A stretch of 13,428 nt of DNA from an uncultured Fusobacterium sp. (GTDB taxonomy: Bacteria > Fusobacteriota > Fusobacteriia > Fusobacteriales > Fusobacteriaceae), in NCBI GenBank assembly GCA_900545035.1, contig UQXM01000035.1, forward strand, positions 1 through 13,428, written 5' to 3'. A program made the position numbers and the translations under genes. Positions 1 to 7,244 of this stretch are shown here, one piece after another (positions within the stretch are counted from its first letter, which is position 1; every line of letters starts with the position of its first letter). A model generated the notes under the pieces. The model was not told where the DNA came from. It made no database searches and worked only from the letters and a program-made list of their open reading frames with translations.

Positions 1-762
1 ATGATTTGCAATGCTAAATCAGGACACCCAGGAGGATCTCTTTCAGCAGCAGATATAGTAACAGCTCTGTATTTTGCAGAAATGAATATTGATCCAAAAA
101 ATCCTAAAATGGAGGGAAGAGATAAATTTGTTCTTTGTAAAGGACACGCAGCTCCTGTTCTGTATGCGGCACTTGCAGAGAGAGGATATTTTGAAAAAGA
201 TTTATTAATGACTTTAAGAAAATTTGGTTCACCTCTTCAGGGACATCCGGATATGAAAAAAGTTCCCGGAATTGAAATTTCAACAGGTTCTTTGGGACAA
301 GGATTGTCTGTTGCCAACGGAATGGCTCTTGCAGCAAAGTTAGATAAGAAAGAAAACAGAGTTTATGCTCTTCTTGGGGATGGAGAACAACAGGAAGGAC
401 AAGTATGGGAAGCAGCGATGACAGCAGCTCACTACGGACTTGACAATCTTTGTGCATTTGTAGACAATAATAATCTTCAAATAGACGGAAATGTAGATAA
501 AGTTATGGGAATTGAGCCTCTTGATGAAAAATGGAAAGCTTTTGGGTGGCATGTAATCGAAATAAACGGACATGATTTCAAAGAAATTTTTGATGCTCTT
601 GATGAAGCAAGAACAGTAAAAGGAAAACCTACAATGATAATTGCTCACACTGTAAAAGGTAAGGGAGTTTCATTCATGGAAAACTTAGCTTCTTGGCATG
701 GAAGTGCACCTAATGCGGAGCAGACAGAACAGGCTCTTGCTGAATTATCTAAAAATGATTAA
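1..762 (+). CDS. Transketolase N-terminal subunit (5' end cut by window)
   Basis: This is the thiamine-diphosphate-binding half of a two-subunit transketolase, which moves two-carbon ketol units between sugar phosphates in the non-oxidative pentose phosphate pathway in the cytoplasm. The visible 253 residues contain SGHPGGSLS (7-15) with the conserved His9, KGHA with His49, and the ThDP motif starting GDGEQQEG (126-133) and closing at the Asn pair 157-158. Split N subunits are usually about 270 residues with some 15-20 before the SGHPGG motif. The ATG at position 1 is therefore most likely an internal Met and the true start lies upstream of the window. The partner subunit follows after 30 bp, so the two are co-transcribed. 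Family identification is very secure; the start is not visible. Confidence 0.95.
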   Translation: MICNAKSGHPGGSLSAADIVTALYFAEMNIDPKNPKMEGRDKFVLCKGHAAPVLYAALAERGYFEKDLLMTLRKFGSPLQGHPDMKKVPGIEISTGSLGQGLSVANGMALAAKLDKKENRVYALLGDGEQQEGQVWEAAMTAAHYGLDNLCAFVDNNNLQIDGNVDKVMGIEPLDEKWKAFGWHVIEINGHDFKEIFDALDEARTVKGKPTMIIAHTVKGKGVSFMENLASWHGSAPNAEQTEQALAELSKND

Positions 763-792
763 TTAAAAACTTTATCTTGGGAGGAAAAACAA

Positions 793-1719
793 ATGATAAA
801 AAAAGCGACTAGAGAAGCTTATGGAGAAGCTTTAGCCGAACTTGGAAAAATAAATGAAAATGTAGTAGTATTGGATGCTGACCTTTCAGGGTCTACAAAG
901 ACAAGTGTGTTTAAAAAGGCTTTTCCTGAAAGACATTTCAATGTAGGAATTGCAGAAGCTGACCTTGTGGGAACAGCAGCAGGACTTGCAGCTTCAGGAA
1001 AAATTGCATTTGCTTCAACTTTTGCAATGTTTGCAGCAGGAAGAGCGTTTGAACAGATAAGAAATACAGTGGCATATCCAAAACTAAATGTAAAAATTGC
1101 TCCTACACATGCAGGAATATCTGTGGGAGAAGACGGAGCTTCTCACCAGTCAGTTGAAGACATTGCTCTTATGAGAGCTATTCCGGGAATGGTAGTATTA
1201 TCTCCTGCTGATGCTGTTGAAACTAAAAAAATGGTATTTGCGGCAGCTGAATATGACGGACCTGTTTATATCAGAATGGGAAGACTTGGAGTACCTGTAT
1301 TGTTTGACGACAATTATGATTTTCAAATAGGAATTGCAAACACATTGAGAGAGGGTAAAGATGTTACAATAGCTGCAACAGGTCTTATGGTTGCAGAGGC
1401 ATTGAAAGCAGCAGAAGAACTTGAAAAAGAGGGAATCTCTGTAAGAGTTATCAATGTGGGGACAATCAAACCTCTTGACGGGGAAACAATATTAAAAGCA
1501 GCTCAGGAAACTAAATTTATAGTTACTGCTGAAGAGCATTCTGTTATCGGAGGACTTGGTTCTGCAGTATCTGAATTTTTATCAGAAGTTCACCCAACAA
1601 AAGTTAAAAAAGTGGGAATTTATGATAAATTCGGACAAAGCGGAACAGGAGAAGAACTTCTTCAAAAATATGAACTGACAGCAGAAAAATTAATATCTGT
1701 AATCAAAGAAAATTTATAA
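793..1719 (+). CDS. Transketolase C-terminal subunit
   Basis: This is the second half of the split transketolase, carrying the pyrimidine-binding domain (about residues 1-165) and the C-terminal transketolase domain (about 190-308). GIAEADLVG (52-60) contains the catalytic Glu55 that activates thiamine diphosphate, and the segment around 107-121 (HAGISVGEDGASHQS) is the usual family signature. At 308 residues it matches free-standing C subunits. The ATG is preceded by GGGAGG at 779-784, eight bases upstream, so the start is firm. It must pair with the product of the gene just upstream to form an active enzyme. No gene follows for 248 bp; a long palindrome with a T tract lies directly downstream and probably ends this transcript. 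DXS-like and pyruvate dehydrogenase E1 relatives share the fold, but the gene pair argues for transketolase. Confidence 0.95.
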   Translation: MIKKATREAYGEALAELGKINENVVVLDADLSGSTKTSVFKKAFPERHFNVGIAEADLVGTAAGLAASGKIAFASTFAMFAAGRAFEQIRNTVAYPKLNVKIAPTHAGISVGEDGASHQSVEDIALMRAIPGMVVLSPADAVETKKMVFAAAEYDGPVYIRMGRLGVPVLFDDNYDFQIGIANTLREGKDVTIAATGLMVAEALKAAEELEKEGISVRVINVGTIKPLDGETILKAAQETKFIVTAEEHSVIGGLGSAVSEFLSEVHPTKVKKVGIYDKFGQSGTGEELLQKYELTAEKLISVIKENL

Positions 1720-1727
1720 TTAATTTG

Positions 1728-1930
1728 GACTGACTATAATTTAAGAGAAATTTGTAAAAGATAAAATTCTCTAAGAAAAAATATCATGCTATTTATTTTG
1801 TTTGCAGAAAGGAAATTTGAAACTCACTTTGTTTAGACATCAAATTTCCTGTATTCTGCTTCACTGCATAAATTACGCAGATATTTTTAATATCGAGAAT
1901 TTTACTTTTACAATTAATAATTAGTCAGTC
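1728..1930. repeat. 203-bp imperfect palindrome, MITE-like or giant hairpin
   Basis: The whole intergenic stretch folds on itself. Six stem blocks pair in nested order: 1728-1736 with 1922-1930 (GACTGACTA/TAGTCAGTC), 1752-1760 with 1905-1913, 1762-1771 with 1895-1904, 1777-1785 with 1880-1888, 1804-1809 with 1854-1859, and 1810-1820 with 1840-1850. That gives about 54 base pairs broken by small internal loops, around a 19-nt apical loop at 1821-1839. T6 follows at 1931-1936, so transcribed RNA could act as a terminator for the transketolase genes. The size and end-to-end symmetry also fit a miniature inverted-repeat element. I see no convincing target-site duplication, no credible gene inside, and no second copy in this window. 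The structure is read directly from the sequence; its function is inference. Confidence 0.8.
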
Positions 1931-1936
1931 TTTTTT
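1922..1936 (+). terminator. Possible terminator: outer palindrome arm plus T6
   Basis: The right outer arm TAGTCAGTC (1922-1930) is immediately followed by TTTTTT. It pairs with GACTGACTA at 1728-1736, giving a 9-bp closing stem with a T tract, as in intrinsic terminators. The enclosed loop is unusually long (185 nt) but is itself structured. It would end the transketolase transcript and insulate the ftsX operon. It could equally be the fortuitous end of a mobile element. Confidence 0.45.
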
Positions 1937-1967
1937 AAGTTTATCCTATTTTTAGAAAGGCAGAGTT

Positions 1968-2801
1968 GTGATGTTTAACAGAAATGACAGAAGAGAGATT
2001 AATAATTTTACAGGAATAAGAAGAGGCTTTTTTGGAATAATTGTTGCCGCTTTTGTTTTTAATATGTTTTTTGCAGGCTTTTTAAATATAACTTCCGAGA
2101 TAAAACAACTGAAAAATAAAAATTTTATAATGGCAGAATTACAGAACAACCTGACCCAATCTAAAAAAGGAGAAATAGAAGAAAAATTTTTAAATCTTCC
2201 TGAGGTACAGAAAGTTACTTATGTTGATAGTTATGTTGCCTTTCAGGATTTACAGAAAAATTTGGGGATAGTTATTCCAAGGGGAGAAAATCCTCTTCCT
2301 GACAGTTTGAGAATTTATTTTAAAAATGCTCACGATGTGGAAAAACTTCAAAATATTTTGGAAGAAACACAGGAGATAAAAGAATTTTTTGTGGACGGAA
2401 CTTATATATCTGAAATAAACGGCAGAGTAAGAGTTTTAAATCTTTTCGGACTAATGGCAATAATAGGTGCCGTGTGTTCTTTCTTTTTGATGAACTCGCT
2501 GTTTTTGTTCCAAGTGGAAACAGATTATATGATGAATATGGTAGTGGATGAAGGAAATCCGAGAAACCGTATAAGAGCCAAAAATATAAATCTTCTTCCG
2601 TTTACCGTGGCAGTACTTTTAAGTATGCTGTTATTTTTTAATTTTTATGTGATAATGAGAAGAACACTTATACATGAAGGAATATTTGCGGAAATATTGA
2701 GCCTTTTCCAGATAATGTATATTCAGGGAGGACTGAATATTCTTATTATAATTCTTGCTTGGTTTATGCCTGTGAATAGGAGAACAGGAGCAAAAAGATG
2801 A
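1968..2801 (+). CDS. ftsX: Cell division permease-like protein FtsX
   Basis: FtsX is the membrane half of the FtsEX complex. It carries a signal from the cytoplasmic ATPase FtsE to periplasmic activators of peptidoglycan hydrolases at the division site. The 277-residue protein has the family layout: a short cytoplasmic start, TM1 (about 20-38), an extracytoplasmic domain (about 41-150) with the characteristic NPLPDSLRI (108-116), then TM2 (157-182), TM3 (209-229) and TM4 (248-268). The start is GTG at 1968 or ATG at 1971. AGAAAGG at 1954-1960 lies 7 or 10 bases upstream, so the sequence does not decide between them. No ftsE lies next to it, which is unusual. The stop overlaps the start of the EnvC-like gene by four bases (ATGA), indicating coupled translation. 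It opens a six-gene run; I could not find a convincing promoter upstream. Confidence 0.88.
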   Translation: MMFNRNDRREINNFTGIRRGFFGIIVAAFVFNMFFAGFLNITSEIKQLKNKNFIMAELQNNLTQSKKGEIEEKFLNLPEVQKVTYVDSYVAFQDLQKNLGIVIPRGENPLPDSLRIYFKNAHDVEKLQNILEETQEIKEFFVDGTYISEINGRVRVLNLFGLMAIIGAVCSFFLMNSLFLFQVETDYMMNMVVDEGNPRNRIRAKNINLLPFTVAVLLSMLLFFNFYVIMRRTLIHEGIFAEILSLFQIMYIQGGLNILIIILAWFMPVNRRTGAKR

Positions 2802-3928
2802 GCGGCTGGATAAAAAATTTAAAAAACAGTACAGTTTTTTTAACAGCTTTTTTATTTTTCAGTTTTTCTTTTAATATTTTCGGAGCAGGAAGCGTAGATG
2901 ATATGAAAGAACAGCTTAAAAAACTGGACAGAGAAATAAAAGCTAAAAATGAAAGAATAGAAAATATAGATATAGAGAAGAAAACAATTTCCCAGCAGAT
3001 TGAAGAGATAAAAAAAGATATTGAAGAAATCGAAAGGGATAGAGATAAAATAGAAGCAGAGATTGTCATAGTATCTAAAAATATAGATTATGGGCAGAGA
3101 AATATGAAATTTAATTCAAAAGAGCTTCAGAGAAAAAAAGCGGAATTTGATGCTAAAATTATTGCGTGGTCAAGAAGAGGACAGGGATATCAGAGCTTTG
3201 AAGATGAAAGTATTTTGAAAAGACAGTTTGCGAGAGTGCTTTATGAAGACCTTAACAGGATGACAAAGATAAAAGATGTTCAGTCAAGCATAGCAGAAGT
3301 GAAAGCTGATATTGAAAAAGAAAAAATGAAACTCAGCTCTCTGAAATCTCAGCTGAATACAAAAAAAATGCAGATAGCAAAAAAACAAGAGCAGAAGAAT
3401 GCTCTTATCAAAAAACTTAATTCAGAAAAGAATACTCATATAAAAACAATAAGTTCTCTGCAGAAAGAAAAACAGAGAATAGAGAGAGAAATAGAGGATA
3501 TTATCAAAAAAAGAACTACTATTTCAAAAGATGTAAACTTTGACAAAGCACAGAAAAATTTGGGTAAATTTGTAAAACCTGTACAGGGAACAGTGGTTGT
3601 AAAATTTAAACAGGAAAAAGCAAAAGGAGTATCGAGCAACGGAATTGAAATAAACTCAAAACTGGGAGCACAGGTAAAAGCTTCCATGAAAGGTAAAATT
3701 ATTTATGTTGATAAGCTTCAAGGACTTGGAAAAGTTATTATGGTAGATTACGGTTATAATACAATAGGTGTTTATGGAAATATTATTTCATCAAAAGTAA
3801 AAGTAAACGACAGAGTATCAGCAGGAGAAACTTTGGGTATTTTGGGGCTTTCAACAGAAGGAAAACCAAATCTTTATTATGAAGTCAGATTTAATCTGAA
3901 ACCGATAAATCCGGAAATAATGTTTTAA
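2798..3928 (+). CDS. envC: EnvC-like murein hydrolase activator, degenerate LytM/M23 domain
   Basis: This is a predicted exported coiled-coil protein that would dock on FtsX and activate a cell-wall amidase during division. An N-terminal hydrophobic segment (about 9-28) ending in FGAG looks like a signal peptide. A Lys/Glu-rich coiled coil covers about 33-245, and a LytM/M23-type domain covers 256-376. The zinc and catalytic residues of active M23 peptidases are replaced. The H-x3-D site reads Ser280...Glu284 in SSNGIEI, the usual HxH reads Asn358-Leu-Tyr360, and the earlier HL pair reads Asn328-Ile. The protein should therefore bind or activate rather than cut, as E. coli EnvC does. Its start overlaps ftsX by four bases and nadK follows directly. 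The EnvC role is inferred from this architecture and the ftsX pairing; the M23 family assignment is secure. Confidence 0.85.
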   Translation: MSGWIKNLKNSTVFLTAFLFFSFSFNIFGAGSVDDMKEQLKKLDREIKAKNERIENIDIEKKTISQQIEEIKKDIEEIERDRDKIEAEIVIVSKNIDYGQRNMKFNSKELQRKKAEFDAKIIAWSRRGQGYQSFEDESILKRQFARVLYEDLNRMTKIKDVQSSIAEVKADIEKEKMKLSSLKSQLNTKKMQIAKKQEQKNALIKKLNSEKNTHIKTISSLQKEKQRIEREIEDIIKKRTTISKDVNFDKAQKNLGKFVKPVQGTVVVKFKQEKAKGVSSNGIEINSKLGAQVKASMKGKIIYVDKLQGLGKVIMVDYGYNTIGVYGNIISSKVKVNDRVSAGETLGILGLSTEGKPNLYYEVRFNLKPINPEIMF

Positions 3929-3934
3929 AAGTGT

Positions 3935-3940
3935 GGGGGA
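3935..3940 (+). promoter_or_regulatory. Ribosome binding site that fixes the nadK start
   Basis: GGGGGA lies five bases before GTG at 3946. It sits inside the longer open frame that begins with GTG at 3931, and that earlier GTG has no comparable site. Initiation at 3946 is therefore preferred. Confidence 0.65.
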
Positions 3941-3945
3941 AATCT

Positions 3946-4758
3946 GTGAAAAAGTGTGTGATATTTTATAACGAAGAAAAAGCTGCGGCGGTTATAAATT
4001 ACAAAAAAATAAAAGATTTTCTTGAGAGGGAGAATGTGGAAATTCTTTCCTCTTCTCATGTACAAAAAGCAGATTTTGCTGTGGTAATCGGAGGAGACGG
4101 AACTCTTCTTCGTGCAGCCAAAACAATAATAAAAAATGAAAATATTATAGTGATTGCAGTGAATGCGGGAAGTTTGGGATTTCTTACAGAGATAAAAGCA
4201 GAAGAGGGAATAGGAGCTTGTGCTTCATATCTTTCCGAAGATTATGAGATAGATTACAGAGGGCTTCTTGATATATGGATAAACGGTGAGAAAAAAAATG
4301 CTCTCAATGAAGTTGTTTTTTCAAACGGAGGAATGGCAAAAAAACCTGTGAGAACAGGACTTTATTCTGACAAAGGAAAAATAAACTGTTACCGTGGGGA
4401 CGGAGTGATTATTTCCACTCCTACAGGTTCAACAGCCTATTCACTTTCAGCAGGAGGACCGATAATTTCTCATTATCTTGATGCGGTACTGATTACACCG
4501 ATTGCACCTCATAATCTTACAACCCGTCCCATTGTAATAGATACGAAACGGGAAATCAGTATAAAAGTAGAAGATGAAGCAGACAGCGGCAGAGAAAGTT
4601 TTGTAATAATAGACGGAGAATTTTGGAAAAAAATAGACAGAGAAGATGAAATCAAAATAAAATATTCTGATAAAAAATTAAAGCTTCTTCTTCCAAAAAA
4701 CAGAAATTATTATTCTGTTTTGAAAGAAAAGCTGAAATGGGGAGATAATCTATGTTAA
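3946..4758 (+). CDS. nadK: NAD kinase
   Basis: NAD kinase phosphorylates NAD to NADP in the cytoplasm, using ATP or polyphosphate, and is the only route to NADP. From the chosen start the protein has 270 residues, typical of the family. It contains GGDGTLLRAAK with the GGDGT ATP/catalytic motif at 49-53, NAGSLGFLTE (73-82), the NE pair at 121-122, and TPTGSTAYSLSAGGP (158-172), followed by PIAPHNLTTRP. The frame opens at GTG 3931, but GTG 3946 gives the usual (M)KKCVIF beginning and has GGGGGA five bases upstream, so 3946 is chosen. It lies 17 bp after the envC-like stop and overlaps recN by seven bases, so it is inside the operon. Pairing of nadK with recN is common in bacteria. Confidence 0.95.
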   Translation: MKKCVIFYNEEKAAAVINYKKIKDFLERENVEILSSSHVQKADFAVVIGGDGTLLRAAKTIIKNENIIVIAVNAGSLGFLTEIKAEEGIGACASYLSEDYEIDYRGLLDIWINGEKKNALNEVVFSNGGMAKKPVRTGLYSDKGKINCYRGDGVIISTPTGSTAYSLSAGGPIISHYLDAVLITPIAPHNLTTRPIVIDTKREISIKVEDEADSGRESFVIIDGEFWKKIDREDEIKIKYSDKKLKLLLPKNRNYYSVLKEKLKWGDNLC

Positions 4759-6413
4759 AAGAACTTCAGATAGAAAATCTGGCTATAATAGAAAAACTTG
4801 ATTTGGAATTTGGGGACGGACTTATCACTCTTACAGGGGAAACAGGAGCTGGAAAATCTATTATCCTCAGCGGAATAAATCTTTTGATAGGTGAAAAAAC
4901 AAATATAGAAATGCTTCGTGACGGAGAAAAACTTTTGGTGGCACAGGGAGTTTTCAGTGTAAACAAAGAACAGGAAAAAGAGTTGGAAGAGCTGGGAATA
5001 GAAGCAGAAGATGGGGAAGTAATCGTCAGAAGAACAATGGACAGCAAAGGAAAAGGAAAAGCTTTTGTAAATAATATGAGAGTACCTGTTTCGGGGCTGA
5101 AAGAAATTATGGGAACTCTTGTGGATATTGTAGGACAACATTCACACCAAATGCTTTTAAACAAGGAAAATCATATAAAACTTTTGGATAAATTTACAGA
5201 GGAGCAGACAAAAGAGATAAGAAAAAAATTGGAAAATGCTCTTGATGATTTTACAAGACTGGACAGAAAGATTGAGAGAATTGATGAAGAGAAAAAAGAG
5301 CTGAGAGAAAAAAAAGAGTTTTATGAATTTCAGCTTGATGAGATAGATAAAGTAAAACTTGTGAAAAATGAAGACGAGCTTTTGGAAAATGAATATAAAA
5401 AACTTTTTAATGCCGGAAAGATAAAGGAAAAACTTTCTATGGCAGAAGCTTGTTTGAAAAACGGAGAAGTAAATGCTCTCAGCATAATTTATGCAAGCAA
5501 AAAAAATATTGAGATGATAGCAGATTACGGGGAAGAATTTCAGGAAAATCTGGAAAGACTTGAAAGAGTTTATTATGACTTGGAAGATTGTGTCAGCTCA
5601 ATGGAAAGCCTGAATGAAGATATTGAAGTTGATGAAACAAGACTGGAGGAAGTAATCTCAAGACTTGATGCTATAGGAAAATTGAAAAACAAATACGGAA
5701 GTACAATAGATGAAATTTTAGAATACAGAAATGATATCGAGAAAAAATTAAAAAATCTTGATGACAGCAATTTTCAGGTGAAAAAACTTATCAAAGAAAG
5801 AGAAACAGCCAGAGAAACTTATTGGAAATATGCTTATGAATTAAGAGATATCAGAAAAAAATGTATTGAAAAAATAGAAAGACAGCTGGGAGATGAGCTG
5901 ACATATCTTAATATGAAAGATGCTGAATTTAAAATTATTCTTGAAGAAAAAGAAGCAATGTCTAAAAACGGCTCTGACAATATTGAGTTTTTTATTTCCA
6001 CAAATGCAGGGCAGAAACCGAAACCCCTGCAGAAGATTGCTTCAGGGGGAGAAGTCAGCAGAATTATGCTGGCTCTTAAAGTTATTTTCTCCCATGTGGA
6101 CAACATTCCTATTTTAATTTTTGATGAAATTGATACGGGAGTTGGAGGAGAAACTGTCAGAAAAATTGCAGGAAAATTGAAAGAAATAGGAAGAAATGCA
6201 CAGGTAATCTGTATTACCCATTCTCCTGCCATAGCTTCAAGGGCAAGTGAGCAGTTTTATATTGAAAAGAAAACAGAAAATGAAAAAACTATTACAACAG
6301 TGAGAAAACTTGATGAAGAAGGTAGAGTGAATGAAATTGCAAGAATGCTTGCAGGACAAAATATTTCAGAGGCAGTGATAAGTCATGCCAAAGAACTGCT
6401 GTCAGAGGAATAA
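4752..6413 (+). CDS. recN: DNA repair protein RecN
   Basis: RecN is an SMC-like ATPase that gathers broken DNA ends during recombinational repair of double-strand breaks. All motifs are present in 553 residues, the normal length: Walker A GETGAGKS (29-36), Q-loop region VGQHSHQ (127-133), a long central coiled coil (about 150-390), ABC signature SGGEVSR (431-437), Walker B ILIFDEID (454-461), and the switch His490 in ITHSPAIA. The ATG has GGGGAG at 4739-4744, seven bases upstream, and overlaps the end of nadK by seven bases. I see no dedicated promoter or SOS-like operator upstream, so expression probably depends on the operon. Nothing is missing from the enzyme. Confidence 0.97.
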   Translation: MLKELQIENLAIIEKLDLEFGDGLITLTGETGAGKSIILSGINLLIGEKTNIEMLRDGEKLLVAQGVFSVNKEQEKELEELGIEAEDGEVIVRRTMDSKGKGKAFVNNMRVPVSGLKEIMGTLVDIVGQHSHQMLLNKENHIKLLDKFTEEQTKEIRKKLENALDDFTRLDRKIERIDEEKKELREKKEFYEFQLDEIDKVKLVKNEDELLENEYKKLFNAGKIKEKLSMAEACLKNGEVNALSIIYASKKNIEMIADYGEEFQENLERLERVYYDLEDCVSSMESLNEDIEVDETRLEEVISRLDAIGKLKNKYGSTIDEILEYRNDIEKKLKNLDDSNFQVKKLIKERETARETYWKYAYELRDIRKKCIEKIERQLGDELTYLNMKDAEFKIILEEKEAMSKNGSDNIEFFISTNAGQKPKPLQKIASGGEVSRIMLALKVIFSHVDNIPILIFDEIDTGVGGETVRKIAGKLKEIGRNAQVICITHSPAIASRASEQFYIEKKTENEKTITTVRKLDEEGRVNEIARMLAGQNISEAVISHAKELLSEE

Positions 6414-6431
6414 AGACAAGGAGTAAAAATT

Positions 6432-7241
6432 ATGGATTTATTGGAAAAGTTTCTTGAATCGATGAGAAAAAGAGAAACAGTGGCTGAAGCCACTCTTAAT
6501 ATGTATAAAAAAGATATTGAAGATTTTAGAATATTTCTCGGTGAAAAAAATTATGAAATTGCAGATTCAGAAGATATTATACAATACATAAAGTTCATGG
6601 AAACAAAATATCTTGAAAATTCAATAATCCGTAAACTAAGTTCAATAAAAAATTTTTACAAATTTTTATTAAAAAATGAAATAATTGAAATTTCTCCCGC
6701 CGAAGAGATAAGCATAACAAGAAAATTTATAAAAAATACAGATAAAATTGAGCTGAATGAACTGAGAGATATAATAAACAGCTGTGAGGACAACGGAAAA
6801 GGAAGACGGGACAGAATAATAATAAAGCTTCTTGCAGAAACAGGAATGCAGATAACAGAGATTTTAAATCTTAAAATTTCCGAAATGGAAAAAACAGATT
6901 ACAGTTCGTTTATTGTAAAAACAAGTACAGAATATATAATTGTGGAACTGTCCAAAGAAAGTGCAGACGAACTTCATGAGTATGTAAAAAAATACAGGAA
7001 TACAGTTGTAAAAGAAAAAGATATTGCAGATGATAAAATATTTTGTGATTTGAGTATACAAAATTTTCGGGCAAGATTTATGAAATACGGAGTAAAAGCA
7101 GGTATTGAAAGAGAAGTTCAGCCAAGCATGATAAAAAACAGATGTCAGCATGAAAGAAGAGAGATTTTGCAGGAGAAAAAAGAGGATTTCCAAGACAGAA
7201 TAAGGGAAGAATATTTTAGGATAGGAATAGGAGATGATTAA
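6432..7241 (+). CDS. XerC/XerD-like tyrosine recombinase homologue lacking catalytic residues
   Basis: The 269-residue product has the two-domain layout of Xer recombinases. A helical SAM-like core-binding domain spans about 1-90 (YKKDIEDFRIFL, IIRKLSSIKNFYKFLLKNEII), and a catalytic-domain remnant begins at about 105. At the first catalytic Arg, where Xer proteins read TGLRVSE, this has TGMQITE with Gln140. The HxLRH box aligns with PSMIKN (231-236), so His and Arg are Ser232 and Lys235. The chain ends at 269, before the position of the nucleophilic Tyr. The other two frames in 7100-7241 do not encode the missing box, so this is not a simple frameshift. It has a good RBS (AAGGAG, 6418-6423) and a place in the operon between recN and era, so it looks expressed. 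It may bind DNA without cutting it; its function is unknown. Confidence 0.75.
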   Translation: MDLLEKFLESMRKRETVAEATLNMYKKDIEDFRIFLGEKNYEIADSEDIIQYIKFMETKYLENSIIRKLSSIKNFYKFLLKNEIIEISPAEEISITRKFIKNTDKIELNELRDIINSCEDNGKGRRDRIIIKLLAETGMQITEILNLKISEMEKTDYSSFIVKTSTEYIIVELSKESADELHEYVKKYRNTVVKEKDIADDKIFCDLSIQNFRARFMKYGVKAGIEREVQPSMIKNRCQHERREILQEKKEDFQDRIREEYFRIGIGDD

Positions 7242-7244
7242 GAT

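Noticed and set aside
1..3. ATG at position 1 as the true start of the transketolase N subunit
   Set aside because: Family members have some 15-20 residues before the SGHPGG motif and no ribosome binding site can be seen, so the gene is cut by the window edge.
1735..1740. TATAAT in the left palindrome arm as a promoter
   Set aside because: There is no acceptable -35 box about 17 bases upstream, and the match is expected in such AT-rich sequence.
1786..1836. Small open frame inside the palindrome (16 codons from ATG 1786)
   Set aside because: It has no ribosome binding site, is very short, and its sequence is explained by the inverted repeat.
3931..3945. GTG at 3931 as the nadK start
   Set aside because: It begins two bases after the previous stop with no ribosome binding site, while GTG at 3946 has GGGGGA five bases upstream and gives the usual N-terminus.
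5834..6232. Long open frame antisense to recN (and similar ones antisense to nadK, envC and rpe)
   Set aside because: Low-complexity Ser/Phe/Ile-rich translations, no ribosome binding sites, and complete overlap with well-supported genes; these are shadows of AT-rich coding sequence.
7100..7241. Frameshift as the cause of the missing Xer catalytic box
   Set aside because: Neither alternative frame around 7125-7165 encodes HxLRH; both hit stops quickly, and the real frame runs cleanly to a stop next to era.
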